Below are positions 1 to 11,900 of a stretch of 64,000 bases of DNA, piece after piece. The stretch lies in assembly GCF_009389715.1 (NCBI RefSeq), contig NC_052400.1:2232001-2296000 (forward strand), given 5' to 3'. The notes beneath the pieces are model-generated. The model saw only the letters and a list, made by a program, of their open reading frames with translations, searched no databases and was not told the DNA's origin. Position 1 is the stretch's first letter. The number at the start of each line of letters is the position of its first letter. Both the position numbers and the translations under genes were made by a program. This DNA is from Phoenix dactylifera. Taxonomy: Eukaryota > Streptophyta > Magnoliopsida > Arecales > Arecaceae.

Positions 1-242
1 TTATTTTTGTTAAAAATAAAAACACAGACTTACAAATTCATGTTCCTTCAAGGTATTTAGCCTTTAACTTACATGTCTGATTTTCACAAAAAAATTCTGA
101 AATTGTGATTATAATTAAGAACTGTTTAAAATATGTACAATGCTGAAAAGGGTGAACAAATAGTAACAATCAACAAGGAAAACAAAATGTTGGTCTATGA
201 AAACAGTAAGGTTAATCATCGTAAAAGTAGATTTTATCATTG

Positions 243-403
243 TCAAGTAATGTTTCTTTTTGCTAGCGTAAGAGATTTCACAAGACTTAGAACTCCTTCA
301 CCTTCTTTCAGGATTTCCTCTAAATATCTTTTGTCAGGAAAAACACTTGCATATTCATCTTTTCCTTTGGGTTTGACCTCGATCTTTTCTGTATTACACT
401 TAA
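243..403 (-). CDS. Unidentified terminal coding exon
   Basis: On the minus strand a pyrimidine-rich acceptor (ctttttgccag-like, 404-410) is followed by 52 sense codons and a TGA at 243-245. The peptide is charged and well formed, with KGKDEYASVFPDKRYLEE near its middle and LVKSLTLAKR near its end, which is unlike the low-complexity ORFs around it. I do not recognise the family. As a minus-strand last exon, its upstream exons should lie at higher coordinates, but nothing convincing is visible before the arabinokinase-like exons at 4179. The start phase (two bases completing a codon) does not join in frame to the exon ending at 4179. It may be the last exon of a gene with unseen small exons, or a stranded fragment. 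Confidence 0.4.
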
Positions 404-428
404 CTGGCAAAAGGCATTAAGTGTTTTG

Positions 429-461
<33 letters not shown>

Positions 462-468
462 TCTCTCG
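429..468. repeat. (CT)n microsatellite
   Basis: An almost pure CT run with one interruption, directly followed by a short GTGCGTGTG tract. No gene function is implied. Confidence 0.9.
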
Positions 469-756
469 TGCGTGTGGTCAGTCTCTAAGGTTGACAGGCC
501 TTTTCTTCATCTCCTTTAAAAGCTTAAAAAAATAAAAATTTTGAGAGCATTCGCTTCTGCACTAAGGCCCTGTTTGGGATTGCTATTGACAGTAGAGCTT
601 TTAAAGGTAGAGCTTTCGGAAAGTAGAGATTTTGGAAGTAAAGTTTTTATTAAAAGTTATTTAATGTTTGATAATTACATTTCTAAGTACTGTGGAACTT
701 TAACATATGTTTGGTAACCAAAATGAGAAAGTGCATTTGGTATGATAAAATGACAA

Positions 757-812
757 TAAAGGATATAATACAATATAATATTATATAATATTATATTGTA
801 TTATATCCTTTA
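757..812. repeat. 56-bp perfect palindrome
   Basis: The sequence from 757 to 812 equals its own reverse complement over all 56 bases, with arms beginning TAAAGGATATAATAC. It could form a long cruciform. Shorter pieces of the same arm recur near 897-935. It lies inside the 566-2971 TIR element. Confidence 0.85.
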
Positions 813-819
813 ATACAAA

Positions 820-2720
820 TATTATATATTGTATTATATATTATTATATAATATTATATATTATAATATTTGATGTTTGTATAGTATTGCATGGTGGTGT
901 ATAATACAATATAATATTATATAATATTATATATTATTATATTATTATTTTGTACAATATTATTATAATATAGTGTAATATAATATTGAATACTACAGCA
1001 TAATAATATAACGTAACATAATATGATATGATATAATAATGTATTATTAATAGTACAATATTACTATAATGTAATATATTATTATTATTATAATTATAAC
1101 ATAATATATAATATCATAAAATAATATTGTAATATAATACAGTAATAAAATATAATATAATGGATTAGAATCTAATATAATAAATAGATTATACTATATT
1201 ATAATTAAATATTATTATATATACCTAATAATAATATTATATATACTTAATAATAATATTATAATATAATCATATACTATAACATAATATAATGTAATAT
1301 AATTTAATATATTATCATTTATATTATTAATCGTATATTACAATATTATTATAATCATAAGATCATATATTATCATAATATAACGATTATTATAATAATA
1401 ATAATATAAAATTATGATTGTAATAATATATATATATATGCATATAAATGTACATATATATATATATATATAAATGTACATATATATATATATGTACATA
1501 TATATATATGTACATATACACACACACACACATACATCTATATATACACGCACACAAATATATATGTATATATGTATTATACATAGATATATATCTATAC
1601 ATATATGTAGATATATATCTGTACAAATATATTGATATATATATATATGGACACATACATATATAAATATTATTACTATTATTAGTATTCTTACTATTAT
1701 TACTATTATTAGTATTATTACTAGTATTAGTATTAATACTATTATAGTATTATTACTATTTTTAGTACTATTGCTATTATTGGTATTATTACTATTATTC
1801 ATATTTGTTAGTACTACTACGAATTTTAGTATTATTAGTATCACTATTTTGGTATTATTACTATTATTGCAACTTCTAGTATTATTACTATTTTTAGTAT
1901 TATTACTATTATAAGTATAATTACTATTATTAGTACTAATGCTATTATTAGTACTATTACTGTTATTAGTACTAATGCTATTATGAGTACTATTACTATT
2001 ATTAGTACTATTATTGTAATTAGTATTATTACTATTATTGTTACTATTTTTATTTATTATTATTATTATAATTATTATTTTTAGTATTATTACTAGTATT
2101 AGTACTAATTACTATTATTAATATTATTATAATAATAATAATTATTAGTATTATTACTACTATTACTATTATTACTATTATTAGTATTATTACTGTTATT
2201 AGTACTATTACTATTATTAGTATTGTTACTATTATTAGTTTTATTATTAATAATAGTACAATTTACTACAATATAATATAATATTATTATAATTATAAGA
2301 TAATATATAATATAATCTAATATAATAATAATGTAATATAATACAGCAATATAATATAATATAATGGATTAGAATCTAATATAGTAATAGATTATATTAT
2401 ATTATTATATTATTATATATTTAATAATAATATAATATTATTATAATATAATCATATAATAGAATATAGTGTAATGTTATATAACCTAATATATTATCTT
2501 TTATATTATTAATCGTATATTATAATATTATTATAATAATAACGTAAAATTATGATTGCAACAACATGTTATATTATGCCTATAATAAAATATAGGAATA
2601 TGTTATATTATAATTATGTATCACTATAACAATATAATATATTAGTAATTTGTTATTATACTATATTATATTTATATATAATAATATATTATGATATGAT
2701 GTAACATAAGATGAATTATG
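820..2720. repeat. AT-rich simple-sequence block
   Basis: About 1.9 kb made of drifting TATAATATTA-type units, then (TA)n with embedded ATGTACATATA units (about 1428-1660), then a long stretch of TATTACTATTATTAG-type trinucleotide-like units (about 1665-2250), then TATAATA units again. Long reading frames here, on either strand, are translations of simple sequence and not genes. Confidence 0.85.
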
Positions 2721-2974
2721 AAATTTGTTGGCGAGCATTTTGGTTATCATAAAAATATAATTAAAATCAAAATAGCTTTCCGACATTGGGAAAAAATACT
2801 TTTGGGAATAAGCTCCAAAATAAAGCTTTTCTCAAGTTGACCTTTTCAACTTTCTCGAAAAGACAAAACAATTTTTTATTTTTTTACCAAACGTCACTAT
2901 ATCATCCAAAAGTACTTTTGGAGGGCTAAAAAGTGCTTTCTGGCCCTCTAAAAACTTTACGAAATGGGGCCTAA

Positions 2975-4178
2975 AGCTACTTTTCCAATCATAGTTGTTA
3001 TATCTTTCTTCATCACTCGTATATAGTAATAGAAAGTAAAACAATATAATAAGAGATGATTCTCCTTTTTTGAAGGCCATAAGATATATGAAATCTTGTA
3101 ATCCATGATGTAACATCTTTTTCAATCATTAAATTGAATTTCCTTCAACAATATGTTAAAAAGGAAAAGGAAAAAATCATTAAAACAAATTCAAGATATT
3201 TGCAGAAGGAAAGATGGATTCCAAAAACGAACATGTGCTTGCAATAAACATCCTACTCTATAAGATAAATGGCAATAAAGAGGCTATATCCATTAAACCA
3301 GTTCAGCTAGGTGGTAAAGTGCTTGTGACTTCATTAAAATTGGAACATGAAACCTTCATTTCCTTAACAATGCAAAGGCACTATGATAATTCATCACATA
3401 GCCACCAATGTAAAGGAAGTAAACTTTTTAAGCAAGCAAAGACATTCAAAGAAGTTTAGCCCTAAATTCAATGTCACTTGGACATGTGAATGGTTGTAGC
3501 TGTCCAAGTATCCAGAAGCGAAGGAATCTTCTAAAATTTTGACAAAGGGACACACCGATATTATAGGTATGTATGTGTAAATATGTGTTAATGTGTGCAT
3601 ATAATTTAATGAAATTAGTGCTAATTTTTATGTTCAAATTAAGAGCTTTCATACAGAGGTCAAAACTAGACATGCGATGATGATGGCAGCATATTTTAGT
3701 GGAACAAAGTGTCAAGGAGTGTCATGAAATGTCCCAAGAGTCCAAGACTCTGTCAAAAAATCCAAAATTTGAACCGTCTGGGTAACTGTAACTTTAAGAA
3801 GTTTGATAAACAGGATAGGTTAGCCGCTCATTATCTTAGAGGGTGACCCTCTTCCAAGCTTATTCTACGGTCTTCCTTCGCATGTTTCTTAACATTCTCT
3901 TCCATTCAGCCATTTACTGTTATCCCTCCCTCAATCTCCCAATTTTCTGAATCCTAGTTGTAATAATTCATGCCTGAACCTTTCATATGTAAGGAGAAAA
4001 AAATGAATACCTTTATTCAGTCAGATCAGCTATTTCAAGTGAACACCATAAATATCATGTAGAAGATGCATGTAGAACCAGATTGTTAAAAAATTAGCAA
4101 GAAATTTTAGTATATAATGAATGCGAAAGTTGATCCTTGTAACAATAATCGCATGACAGCAAACACAAAATGACTTAC
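2975..4178. other. Gene-free stretch, probable intron or intergenic DNA
   Basis: Read on both strands, this stretch shows no conserved protein segment and no recognisable repeat ends. In particular, the next expected arabinokinase exon, which in the family begins shortly after the VCVTNF segment, was not found here on the minus strand. Confidence 0.5.
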
Positions 4179-5979
4179 CTGAAATTTGTGACACAAACCG
4201 AGCGAATCCCAGCATCTGCCGCTGCTCGGCATGCTACAGGAACGACATCTGAGACCTGTCACCAGTAGAGCAATATCAGTTATAATGATTAAACCAACAA
4301 AGAATGCTCCTCCTCAAGAAATATGAATAAGTTGATGTATTCAAAGCTCATAGCTCAATATTACGAGATCTTTTTCAACAATCATGTGCAGAAGAAAATA
4401 GCAAGTACCACTAAGTCAGCCTTGATAGAGTTCAGCCACTCCACTTCAGTTGCCAAAATTGAGGCTCGAGGCACCACAGCTGTCTGATGATACTGTATTT
4501 GGAAAAACAAAATGAAATACGGAAAACCATATACAAATACGAAAGTATTGGGGCATAGTACTCATTGACAGAGCAAGCTGACTACTAACGCTCAGGAAAC
4601 ATGTTTTAGGCAAGAGGATGGAAATGCATTTAGTCTTCGCACCTTCTCCAAGGAGGCAAGCCGGTCACTGTCAAAGCATCAGCTTGCACCGCTCCACAGT
4701 CCAACAAAACCTGCGATTCCACAATTTCAGCCACAGTATTCATAATGTGTACCAGCATATTTCTGATGGCAGGCAATTTCATTTTCCAGACTGACCTTGC
4801 GAATGTGGAGATTGGGAGACTGTATTTCAGTGGTAAAGACAAAGTCTGGAGCACCTGTAACCACATGAACATCATGCCCCGCAGCAATGAGATGCCGTAC
4901 AACCTGCAAGAAAAGAACTTGTTTCAAATCGCCACAAAGCTTCCAAAGCAATCCACAGATCACAATTTATAACTCAACTTGGAGTCTCTGTTGCAATAGC
5001 TCTAATATATATTTGAGTTAAAATCATAGAAGAATTAAAGAAATATCTTTATAACTTTACTGCATGTTATTACACCTTTCTCCTAAATTCCCGGATCAGG
5101 CTATGTTTCCTTATAAAGATTCGATCCCTTTTTATGAAATAAGGACACAAATCTATTAACTATTGGAAATTTGCCAGAAATCAAGTGAAAAATGCATCTT
5201 TTTTCTACAAAGAGTACACTTTTTTCCCTCCCAGGAAAAACGAAAAGATATATCCAGCAGACCACATAAGCTAAAATTCTTTAAAGAAAAACAAAAAGAA
5301 AAATTATAAAGAATATCCGACTCCTCATCCGGCGGGATATTGTCTACAGAATTATAGAGGGAGAGCACGAACGTGGCCAACAGATTCGAAAATCCCGACA
5401 TTTCGGCCACAATGGCAAAAAAAAACCCTCTGTTTTTAGGGTTTACCTTTAGTCAAAAATATTTGGATGGATTCATTTCAAAGACTCCCAGTTTCCTACA
5501 ACTCTTATTAATCTCAGTACCCTTACTCGGCCACTACCCCTCTCGACTAGCAAGCAAGACGTTCATTAATTACTCCAAATTTGAGGGAAATAATCAAGTT
5601 AAAGATCGCATCTTATTCCATATTTTCCTAGCTAAGAAAAGAGAAGAACTGAGAGAAAGTTAAAGCTCGCATCTTTTTCCAATTTTTTCCAAGAGACTCC
5701 ATTCAACTGTGAAAACCGATCGACTAAATTCCGGAAAGAAGGGAAAAAATAAAGAAAAAAAAGGAAACACTCAAGAAAAAAAAAACGACAGACTAAATTC
5801 TCGAAAGAAAGAAAAAAAGAAATGGACAAGGATGAGAATAAAGATGAAAAAGAATACTGCGATCGGTGCACCTCGACGACCCGGGTCGCGTGGCCGAACC
5901 CATGGCCGGTGACGTAGTAGACGAAGACGAGGTGCTCTCGAGACGCGGAAACCCCTTCATCTCCATCGGGAATCCTCAT
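4179..5979 (-). pseudogene. ARA1: L-arabinokinase-like gene, 5' exons only, frameshifted
   Basis: L-arabinokinase phosphorylates free L-arabinose for nucleotide-sugar salvage. It has an N-terminal glycosyltransferase-like part and a C-terminal GHMP kinase part. Five minus-strand exons match its N-terminus: 5872-5979 (starts MRIPDGDEGVSASREH, contains YVTGHGFGHATRVVE), 4796-4903 (VVRHLIAAGHDVHVVTGAPD), 4643-4710 (VLLDCGAVQADALTV), 4409-4492 (YHQTAVVPRASILATEVEWL) and 4179-4255 (VSDVVPVACRAAADAGIRSV). All junctions have GT and AG. The third exon is 68 bp, where the family frame needs 69: one G is missing in the codon after LTV, shifting the frame. The kinase half is not in the window. Together these facts favour a pseudogene or an assembly error in a real gene. 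The family call is from recalled protein similarity. Confidence 0.7.
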
Positions 5980-6443
5980 TGCTCCCTCATCAAAACTATA
6001 TCGCAAGAAATGCCAGCGAGAAAGAAAGACCCTAAAACCCTATCGGAAAGCCTAAAACAGGTTCAGGGAACGAGGAGACGAGCCCCATCGAAAAACCTCA
6101 AACAATTTTAGGAAAAAAAAAGGGACGAAGGGAAGGAGAAAAAAGTTATAAAAATAAAGCGGAGGCGGAATCTCCCGGATTAATGGGAGAAGGGTATATA
6201 AAACGTTGCCCACAACGAGGCGGGTAAAACGCAAACTGCAGCGACCAAGTACGTGTTAAGCGCTGCCTCGTCACGCATTTCTTATTTAAGCGCTTTTTTT
6301 TTTTTTACTTGCATGCTTGCTTAAGCAGTTCATATCACTTAGGTCTGAACAACCTAGGCAACTCTCCCTCATCCACAGCATACCTTTCACATAGTTGGCC
6401 GCATAAGCAGTAACCTAGTCCGCGGTCTCATTTGTCTCTCTAT

Positions 6444-6908
6444 GGGCTCGTTTGGTTCGCGAAAAAAGAAAAAAGGAAAGTGTGGTCAATGGGAAAGTAA
6501 TGAGATGCCTCTTGTTTGGTTGAAGTTTTCAAAGAAGAAAAATAGAAAAGTTGTATTCCCATGAAAATATGATTCTTACATTTCATGGGAAAGTCTTTCT
6601 CATAAGAAAAATGGAAAAGTTACTTTCCCATAGACAGGAATCACTTTATTTTTATTTTTTTCCAAAAAGATACTTCAGCATTAAAAAGCATTAAAGACCT
6701 AATTTTTATTAAGAGCATAATAAAAATTATACATAACTTTTCCAAAAAAGTGGATGGCCAACCAAACATAAGCACTTTGGAAATTTGTCACTTTTTCATG
6801 GTCAACCAAACATGCCAAAAGTACTTTTCTAGGCATCCTCTTCCTAGGAATTTGTTTTCCAGAAATCATATTCCTAAAAGGAAAAATGCTTTCCGCGAAC
6901 CAAACGAG

Positions 6909-6911
<3 letters not shown>
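6444..6911. mobile_element. MITE with perfect 18-bp terminal inverted repeats
   Basis: The ends are GGGCTCGTTTGGTTCGCG at 6444-6461 and its exact reverse complement at 6894-6911. The 468-bp body is A-rich with no coding frame. TAT flanks both sides, but the right flank is a (TA)n run, so the target duplication is not informative. It sits between the two alternative first exons of the arabinokinase-like locus. The superfamily (hAT or PIF/Harbinger) cannot be fixed by eye. Confidence 0.8.

Positions 6912-6951
<40 letters not shown>
6912..6951. repeat. (TA)n microsatellite
   Basis: About 20 TA units directly abutting the right end of the MITE at 6444-6911. Confidence 0.9.
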
Positions 6952-6954
<3 letters not shown>

Positions 6955-7171
6955 TTGGCTTGAAAGTCCACTCCATCACTATTCATCTTCCAAATGTCTC
7001 GAATCAAAGGATGGTCTGACCCATCTTAGGCCTTCTAGATCTATCCGACCACCGTGGCCAGTGTCTCCCTCCATTTCATCGATTGCATGTTATATTTATA
7101 ATGACAGTAGAATATAAAAATAAAAATACAGTAAAGAAAAAGTAATTAACTAGAAGTAGGGAGTGATGTAC

Positions 7172-7297
7172 ATCGACAACGCGGGTGGCGTGGCCAAAAC
7201 CGTGACCGGTGATATAATACGCGAAGATTAAATGATTCCTCACCTCACCATTCCCAACCTTTTGCTTTTTCTCACGCGGAGAGGATGGTGCCGCCAT
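7172..7297 (-). pseudogene. Second copy of arabinokinase exon 1
   Basis: A 126-bp minus-strand exon starting at ATG (7297) encodes 42 residues. They begin MAAPSSPREKKQKV and end in YYITGHGFGHATRVVD, the same conserved glycine-rich segment as the exon at 5872-5979. It ends GTCGAT followed by gtacat, a usable donor, in the same phase 0. It could therefore splice to the exon at 4796-4903 as an alternative first exon, or be the remnant of a tandem duplicate whose other exons are lost. The N-terminal lead differs completely from the other copy, which argues against a very recent local duplication. Confidence 0.6.
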
Positions 7298-8993
7298 CAA
7301 AATTAAGTAACGAGAGAACAAGCTATGGAGAGGAATATCTGAGGTTTAGTAATGGATGTAACCAGACTTCAATTTATATGCTGTTAGAGAGTGTTGTTAG
7401 AGAATATCTCTCCTATAATCTCTAAAAATTATTTATAGAAATTTTTGACAAAGAGAATAATACATAGCTTCAAATCTTTATCTAATTATTACAATTAGAG
7501 GATATTTCTCCGACAATCTCTAACGGATATTTATAAAAAAATTTAATAAATATTGATAACGGATAATTCTAAATATTTATCCAATTACTATGCCGTTGAT
7601 ATTGTCAGAAATTCTATTTATTCATAATTTTATACCGTATTGCATGAAATAAAAGATTCTGGAAATCTCACTCATAGACTTCTCTCCTCTCTCAAAAGAA
7701 AAAGATCATTCTTTGAGAAACATCCATGATGATCAGAGTTTTTTTTTATATATAGATGATGACATGACTATATTCCGTCTCAATGGCAAAATAGATACAA
7801 TCTATAGTAGCTCGATAAGAAAAATAACATATTAGCCGATGGCACATACCTTCGTACTAACAACTCAAATATTATGGATGACTAAGTAACAATTTGATTT
7901 CTAACTTTTCGAGTATTACACATCCACCATCGACATTTATATCCAAAACTTTAATAATAATAATACAAGTCTCACGAATAAATTGTACAACATGTAGAAC
8001 ACTGTATCTTTTTTCTTTCCTTTTTCATATAAGAGATGTTTTTAAGTAATTGAAAAATAAGATACACCATATCTGAATGCCTACTGTTTGGTCAACAAAA
8101 GATTTTATATAAATAAACTCTCGTAATTTGGATCAGAAAGAAGATTAGTTTAAGAAGAAGAATGCTGCATCACCTAAAGATGCGTAAATGCTGCATTTCC
8201 ATCTAAGTAAAAAATGTCCCTAAGTTTATTCCATAAAAGATACAACGTCGACATCGGCTCTGATATGGACAACTCACGCAATGGCCTTTTTAACACGTCA
8301 AATACTCTGTCATTCAGTTCTCACTCTCAAAAACATAGAAGTGAAACAGCTAAAAATGGGCGTATATCATGCCAATAACAAAAGAACAATCTTTAATCTG
8401 ATAAAATACAGAGCTATCCATACTTCTTACATACATGTAATGAGCTAAAATCAGTTGGAGCCTGTGAAAGTGTAAAGCCAGCAAAATTCTTTTCAATTCT
8501 CACTTCTGCTACAACTTTACTATTTTCGCCTGCATGTTGCATAGGTAAATAGACATAAGTGGATCGGGACATTCAATATCGTGTTCTTCAATGCAAAATG
8601 CTAAACAATAGCATTTCTTTTAACCCATGTTCTGCAGTTCAAAGTGGCCCCAGAGAAAAGAAAATCCGATGCTCTTAAAAACAAGAACCATCAAAGTTAT
8701 CATCCAGCCACCCAACCAACAAGCAGCTCAGGAACAGTGAAAGGTAACTTAAATTGCTGTAATCCCATTCATACTCGGGATATCATATATGTTGGTATCT
8801 TTCTTTGGCAAAACTTTGTGCATTCCAGAACCAAGCTAACAAAAAAAGGCATATTCTCCCTGCCTATTAAGTTATATACCTATAACGCCCTTTGCTACCC
8901 TAGAGGAAAAGAAAACAAATAGCATCACAAACACAGCAGCAAGGTAGAGGAGACGGTGAAGTACAGCTCATAGGAAGAGGCATTTCTTGGTTG
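7298..8993. other. Intergenic region
   Basis: AT-rich DNA without a supported gene. At 7388-7560 two similar AGAGAATATCTCTCC and AGAGGATATTTCTCC segments suggest a degraded repeat. The last few hundred bases before 8994 lie downstream of the MBD2-like stop codon and probably include its 3' UTR. Confidence 0.4.
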
Positions 8994-11900
8994 TTAAGCA
9001 TCTTCTAACTTTATCTTCGGCTGGTCACAAACAGAACTATTGCACATATCCCTGGATGAAGACTTGGTTGTTTTCTTCTTTGCTGAAGGCAAGGGTGCTG
9101 GTTCATTCAGAGGGAAACAACCAGGCCCCTCATAATAAGGAATCGATGAACCTATTCCACCACTCTGAAGCTCCTTCTGAGTAGGGGGAGCCGCCCAAGA
9201 TAGAGGATTCACTGCATCATGAACAACCATGCGTAAAATTAGCACACTTAGCACCAAGATGCATGTTTGTAAGTCAATGTTCAAGAAATTCAATCTTAGA
9301 AGCTTGAAAGCAAAAAAAACAAAATAGAATCTTTTATTATTATATCATCAAAATCTGATGGTATGCAGGTAAACGTATTGGAAGGATACAGAAAAACCAG
9401 AAATATCATGAAAATACTTGTGAGGTATAACGAGACCTGGTAACTGAAAAACATGAATAATACATAGATCCTATGAAACTAACCGTTGAGAAGTAACAAA
9501 ATGACATTGCAAGATATATCAAATGTTCATGGATGATATACTAAAGCTGGTTCCAATGACCTTTTATCTGGACATACAACATCGCATGAAGAATTTCTCA
9601 ACCACAAAGTGCTTTCCAAGTAACTGCATACAGGTTACATGCCAACAGGTTACAGTTGGAACTGGTTCTCCCCTTACCCTTTCAGCTCACACCATAATCA
9701 CAGAACATTTCTTTAAGATAAACAGCTATATCTTAGAAAGCAGATACCACAGCAATGAAGGTAATTGTTAGATTGCAACCCCAAAGTTGTATAAGAATTT
9801 ATTCATTGCTGAAAAGACCAAGAGCACAGATATCCTGCAGGACAATTCTGCAGTAGACAGGGTTTAGAAAGAACACTAAAACTCCAGTAACTTCCACTAT
9901 ATTCACATACCTTCTTCAGGTTCAAGGGGCCTTGGCAATCCCAAACCAGCACTATCACAAGGATTCATTACACGTGAAGAACGTTTTCTCACATAATTCT
10001 CTTGCAGAGGTTTAGGGATCTGAAATGAAAACTGAGATCTATTGATACCATCCTCTGGGTGTTCCTTCAAATACCTGCAAGTCCAATAACATGCACAGTA
10101 TGTTCACAAATCAGAAGGAACGCAAATTTCTCCAAATTAAAGCCGTGACATATAGAATCAAGAATAGAAATTGACAATCTTGAAACATTTATTAGGTATG
10201 AATGCAAGAAATTTCATTCATACTTCTCAACTTCAACCATTGACCGCAGTTTCTTCCCAGACGGAGACACATAATACCTGGAAAAATATAGGAGTTATTA
10301 TTAACACTTAACAGTTCAAAATAAAATATTAATAATGCATACAAAATTTAAAACTGTATTCCATGCTTGCCTTGGCATTAACAATAGAAAATAAAGTTTT
10401 CCTAGGGTGTCACCTGCCTCGTGCATAAGCAGAAAATTAGTTTTAATATGCACATATATTAATATAAAGGTCGAAAAGCAAAGAAAATCGACAAACAAAT
10501 GAAGGCTTGTAAAATAGAAAATCCCTAGAAGCTATCATCACAAATGTAACGGAATTTTCTTTGGGAAAACAGAAACACTTAAGAAAACTTGCTTCTGCCA
10601 ATATAGACAGGCCTAGGGGCCATGGAAGAAATAACAAATTAGCACTTTTACTTTTACTTTAGTTTAGAGTTTAGGCATCATTTTTTGCTTTGCTTCTGAA
10701 AAAGAATTAAAAACCACTAATGGTAACCCTTTGAGCCAACAAAATTAGTAATGTTATCAGTGAACGTATTGAACGATATAATCAAGAAAGACTCTGAATA
10801 CCGAACCGTACTTCAAGTGGGTGATGGCATTGCTCATATTCATGGTTTTGTTGAAGTAATGGCAGGAGAATTAGTATAGAATTGACAACATAGTTGCACC
10901 ATTATCACTGGCTAATGTGAAAAGACCCAGGGTTTCTAATAGCTGTCAGTGAGTTTAATTTTAAGTCCTCAAAAGGAAGGCACCTGGAGGATGCTCTAAT
11001 TTTGCACATGCCACATTTTAACCTAATAAAAGCAACCACCTACATCCCTTTTGCCAAAAACAGGATAAATCCATAAAATTCTTCCCATACTGCCTAAATC
11101 AACTCCCCTCCACTCATCTAAAAAAAAAATCTACCACGATATTGGTAAAATCTCATACAAGTCCAACAAACTAAGAAACCTGAACAACATATGCCATGAC
11201 ACCACAGTCAGAAGAAAACGATTTCACTTAAGCACAAAGTAAAAGGCTAAGAGAGCCTACTCTTTCACAGAAGTGCAAATTATTTAAACCACAAAAATAA
11301 TGTTAAGCTTCTAGACAGTAGAAGCCAATGCTTGAAGCAAGGATAAATCAAACTAGATCAACCTCTGTAGAAGTTGTTGTAATCTTGGTAGATCTTGGTT
11401 TGACCAACAAGTAAAATTTTAAGCTCAGCAATAACAGAATCAAGATCAAAAAAGGAAGAAAAAATAAGAGAGAAGAAAAGGAGCCTAAAACAGATCAACA
11501 AAGTGGGCAAGGAAGTTTTACAGATATTTCATATTTGTTTTTCTCCCCCTCTTTGAAAGCAAAGGCTCCAACAACTATGAAGGGTTCAGAAAAGCTTTAC
11601 AATGTACTGCAAACATAGATCACAAAACCATTGCCTGCTTGAAAATAGAAGCATTATGGCACAAAACAAATAAAACTAATTATGCGAACTACGGTCGGCG
11701 GAACCTTCCCAAACTGGGCGGTTCCGAGCTGTCCCGGCAGCTCATCGGGACGGTTTCGGCAACAGAAACAAAAACCGCTACCGAAAGCAGAGAAGGAAAG
11801 AGAGAAAAAGAGAGAGAATGAGTGGAGGAGAGAGGGAGAGGGAGACCGGCGGAGGGTCGACGGAGGGCCGTCGCTGGGGCAGCAGGCGGAGGCCGTGGCC

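Larger units (their letters stand above)
566..2971. mobile_element. PIF/Harbinger-like non-autonomous TIR element swollen by AT-rich repeats
   Basis: The left end reads GGCCCTGTTTGGG and the right end, read on the other strand, GGCCCCATTTCG, an imperfect terminal inverted repeat of a type common in plant MITEs. Both ends are flanked by TAA (563-565 and 2972-2974), the TWA target duplication expected of PIF/Harbinger elements. The outer 200 bp on each side are unique sequence (repeated AGAGCTTT and AAGCTTTT-type motifs). The interior from about 770 to 2720 is almost wholly AT-rich simple sequence. No transposase reading frame is visible. The family assignment rests only on ends and target duplication. 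Confidence 0.55.

Noticed and set aside
1338..1844. Overlapping open frames on both strands rich in Ile and Tyr
   Set aside because: They are translations of TATA and TATTAC simple sequence within the AT-rich block and have no protein-like composition.
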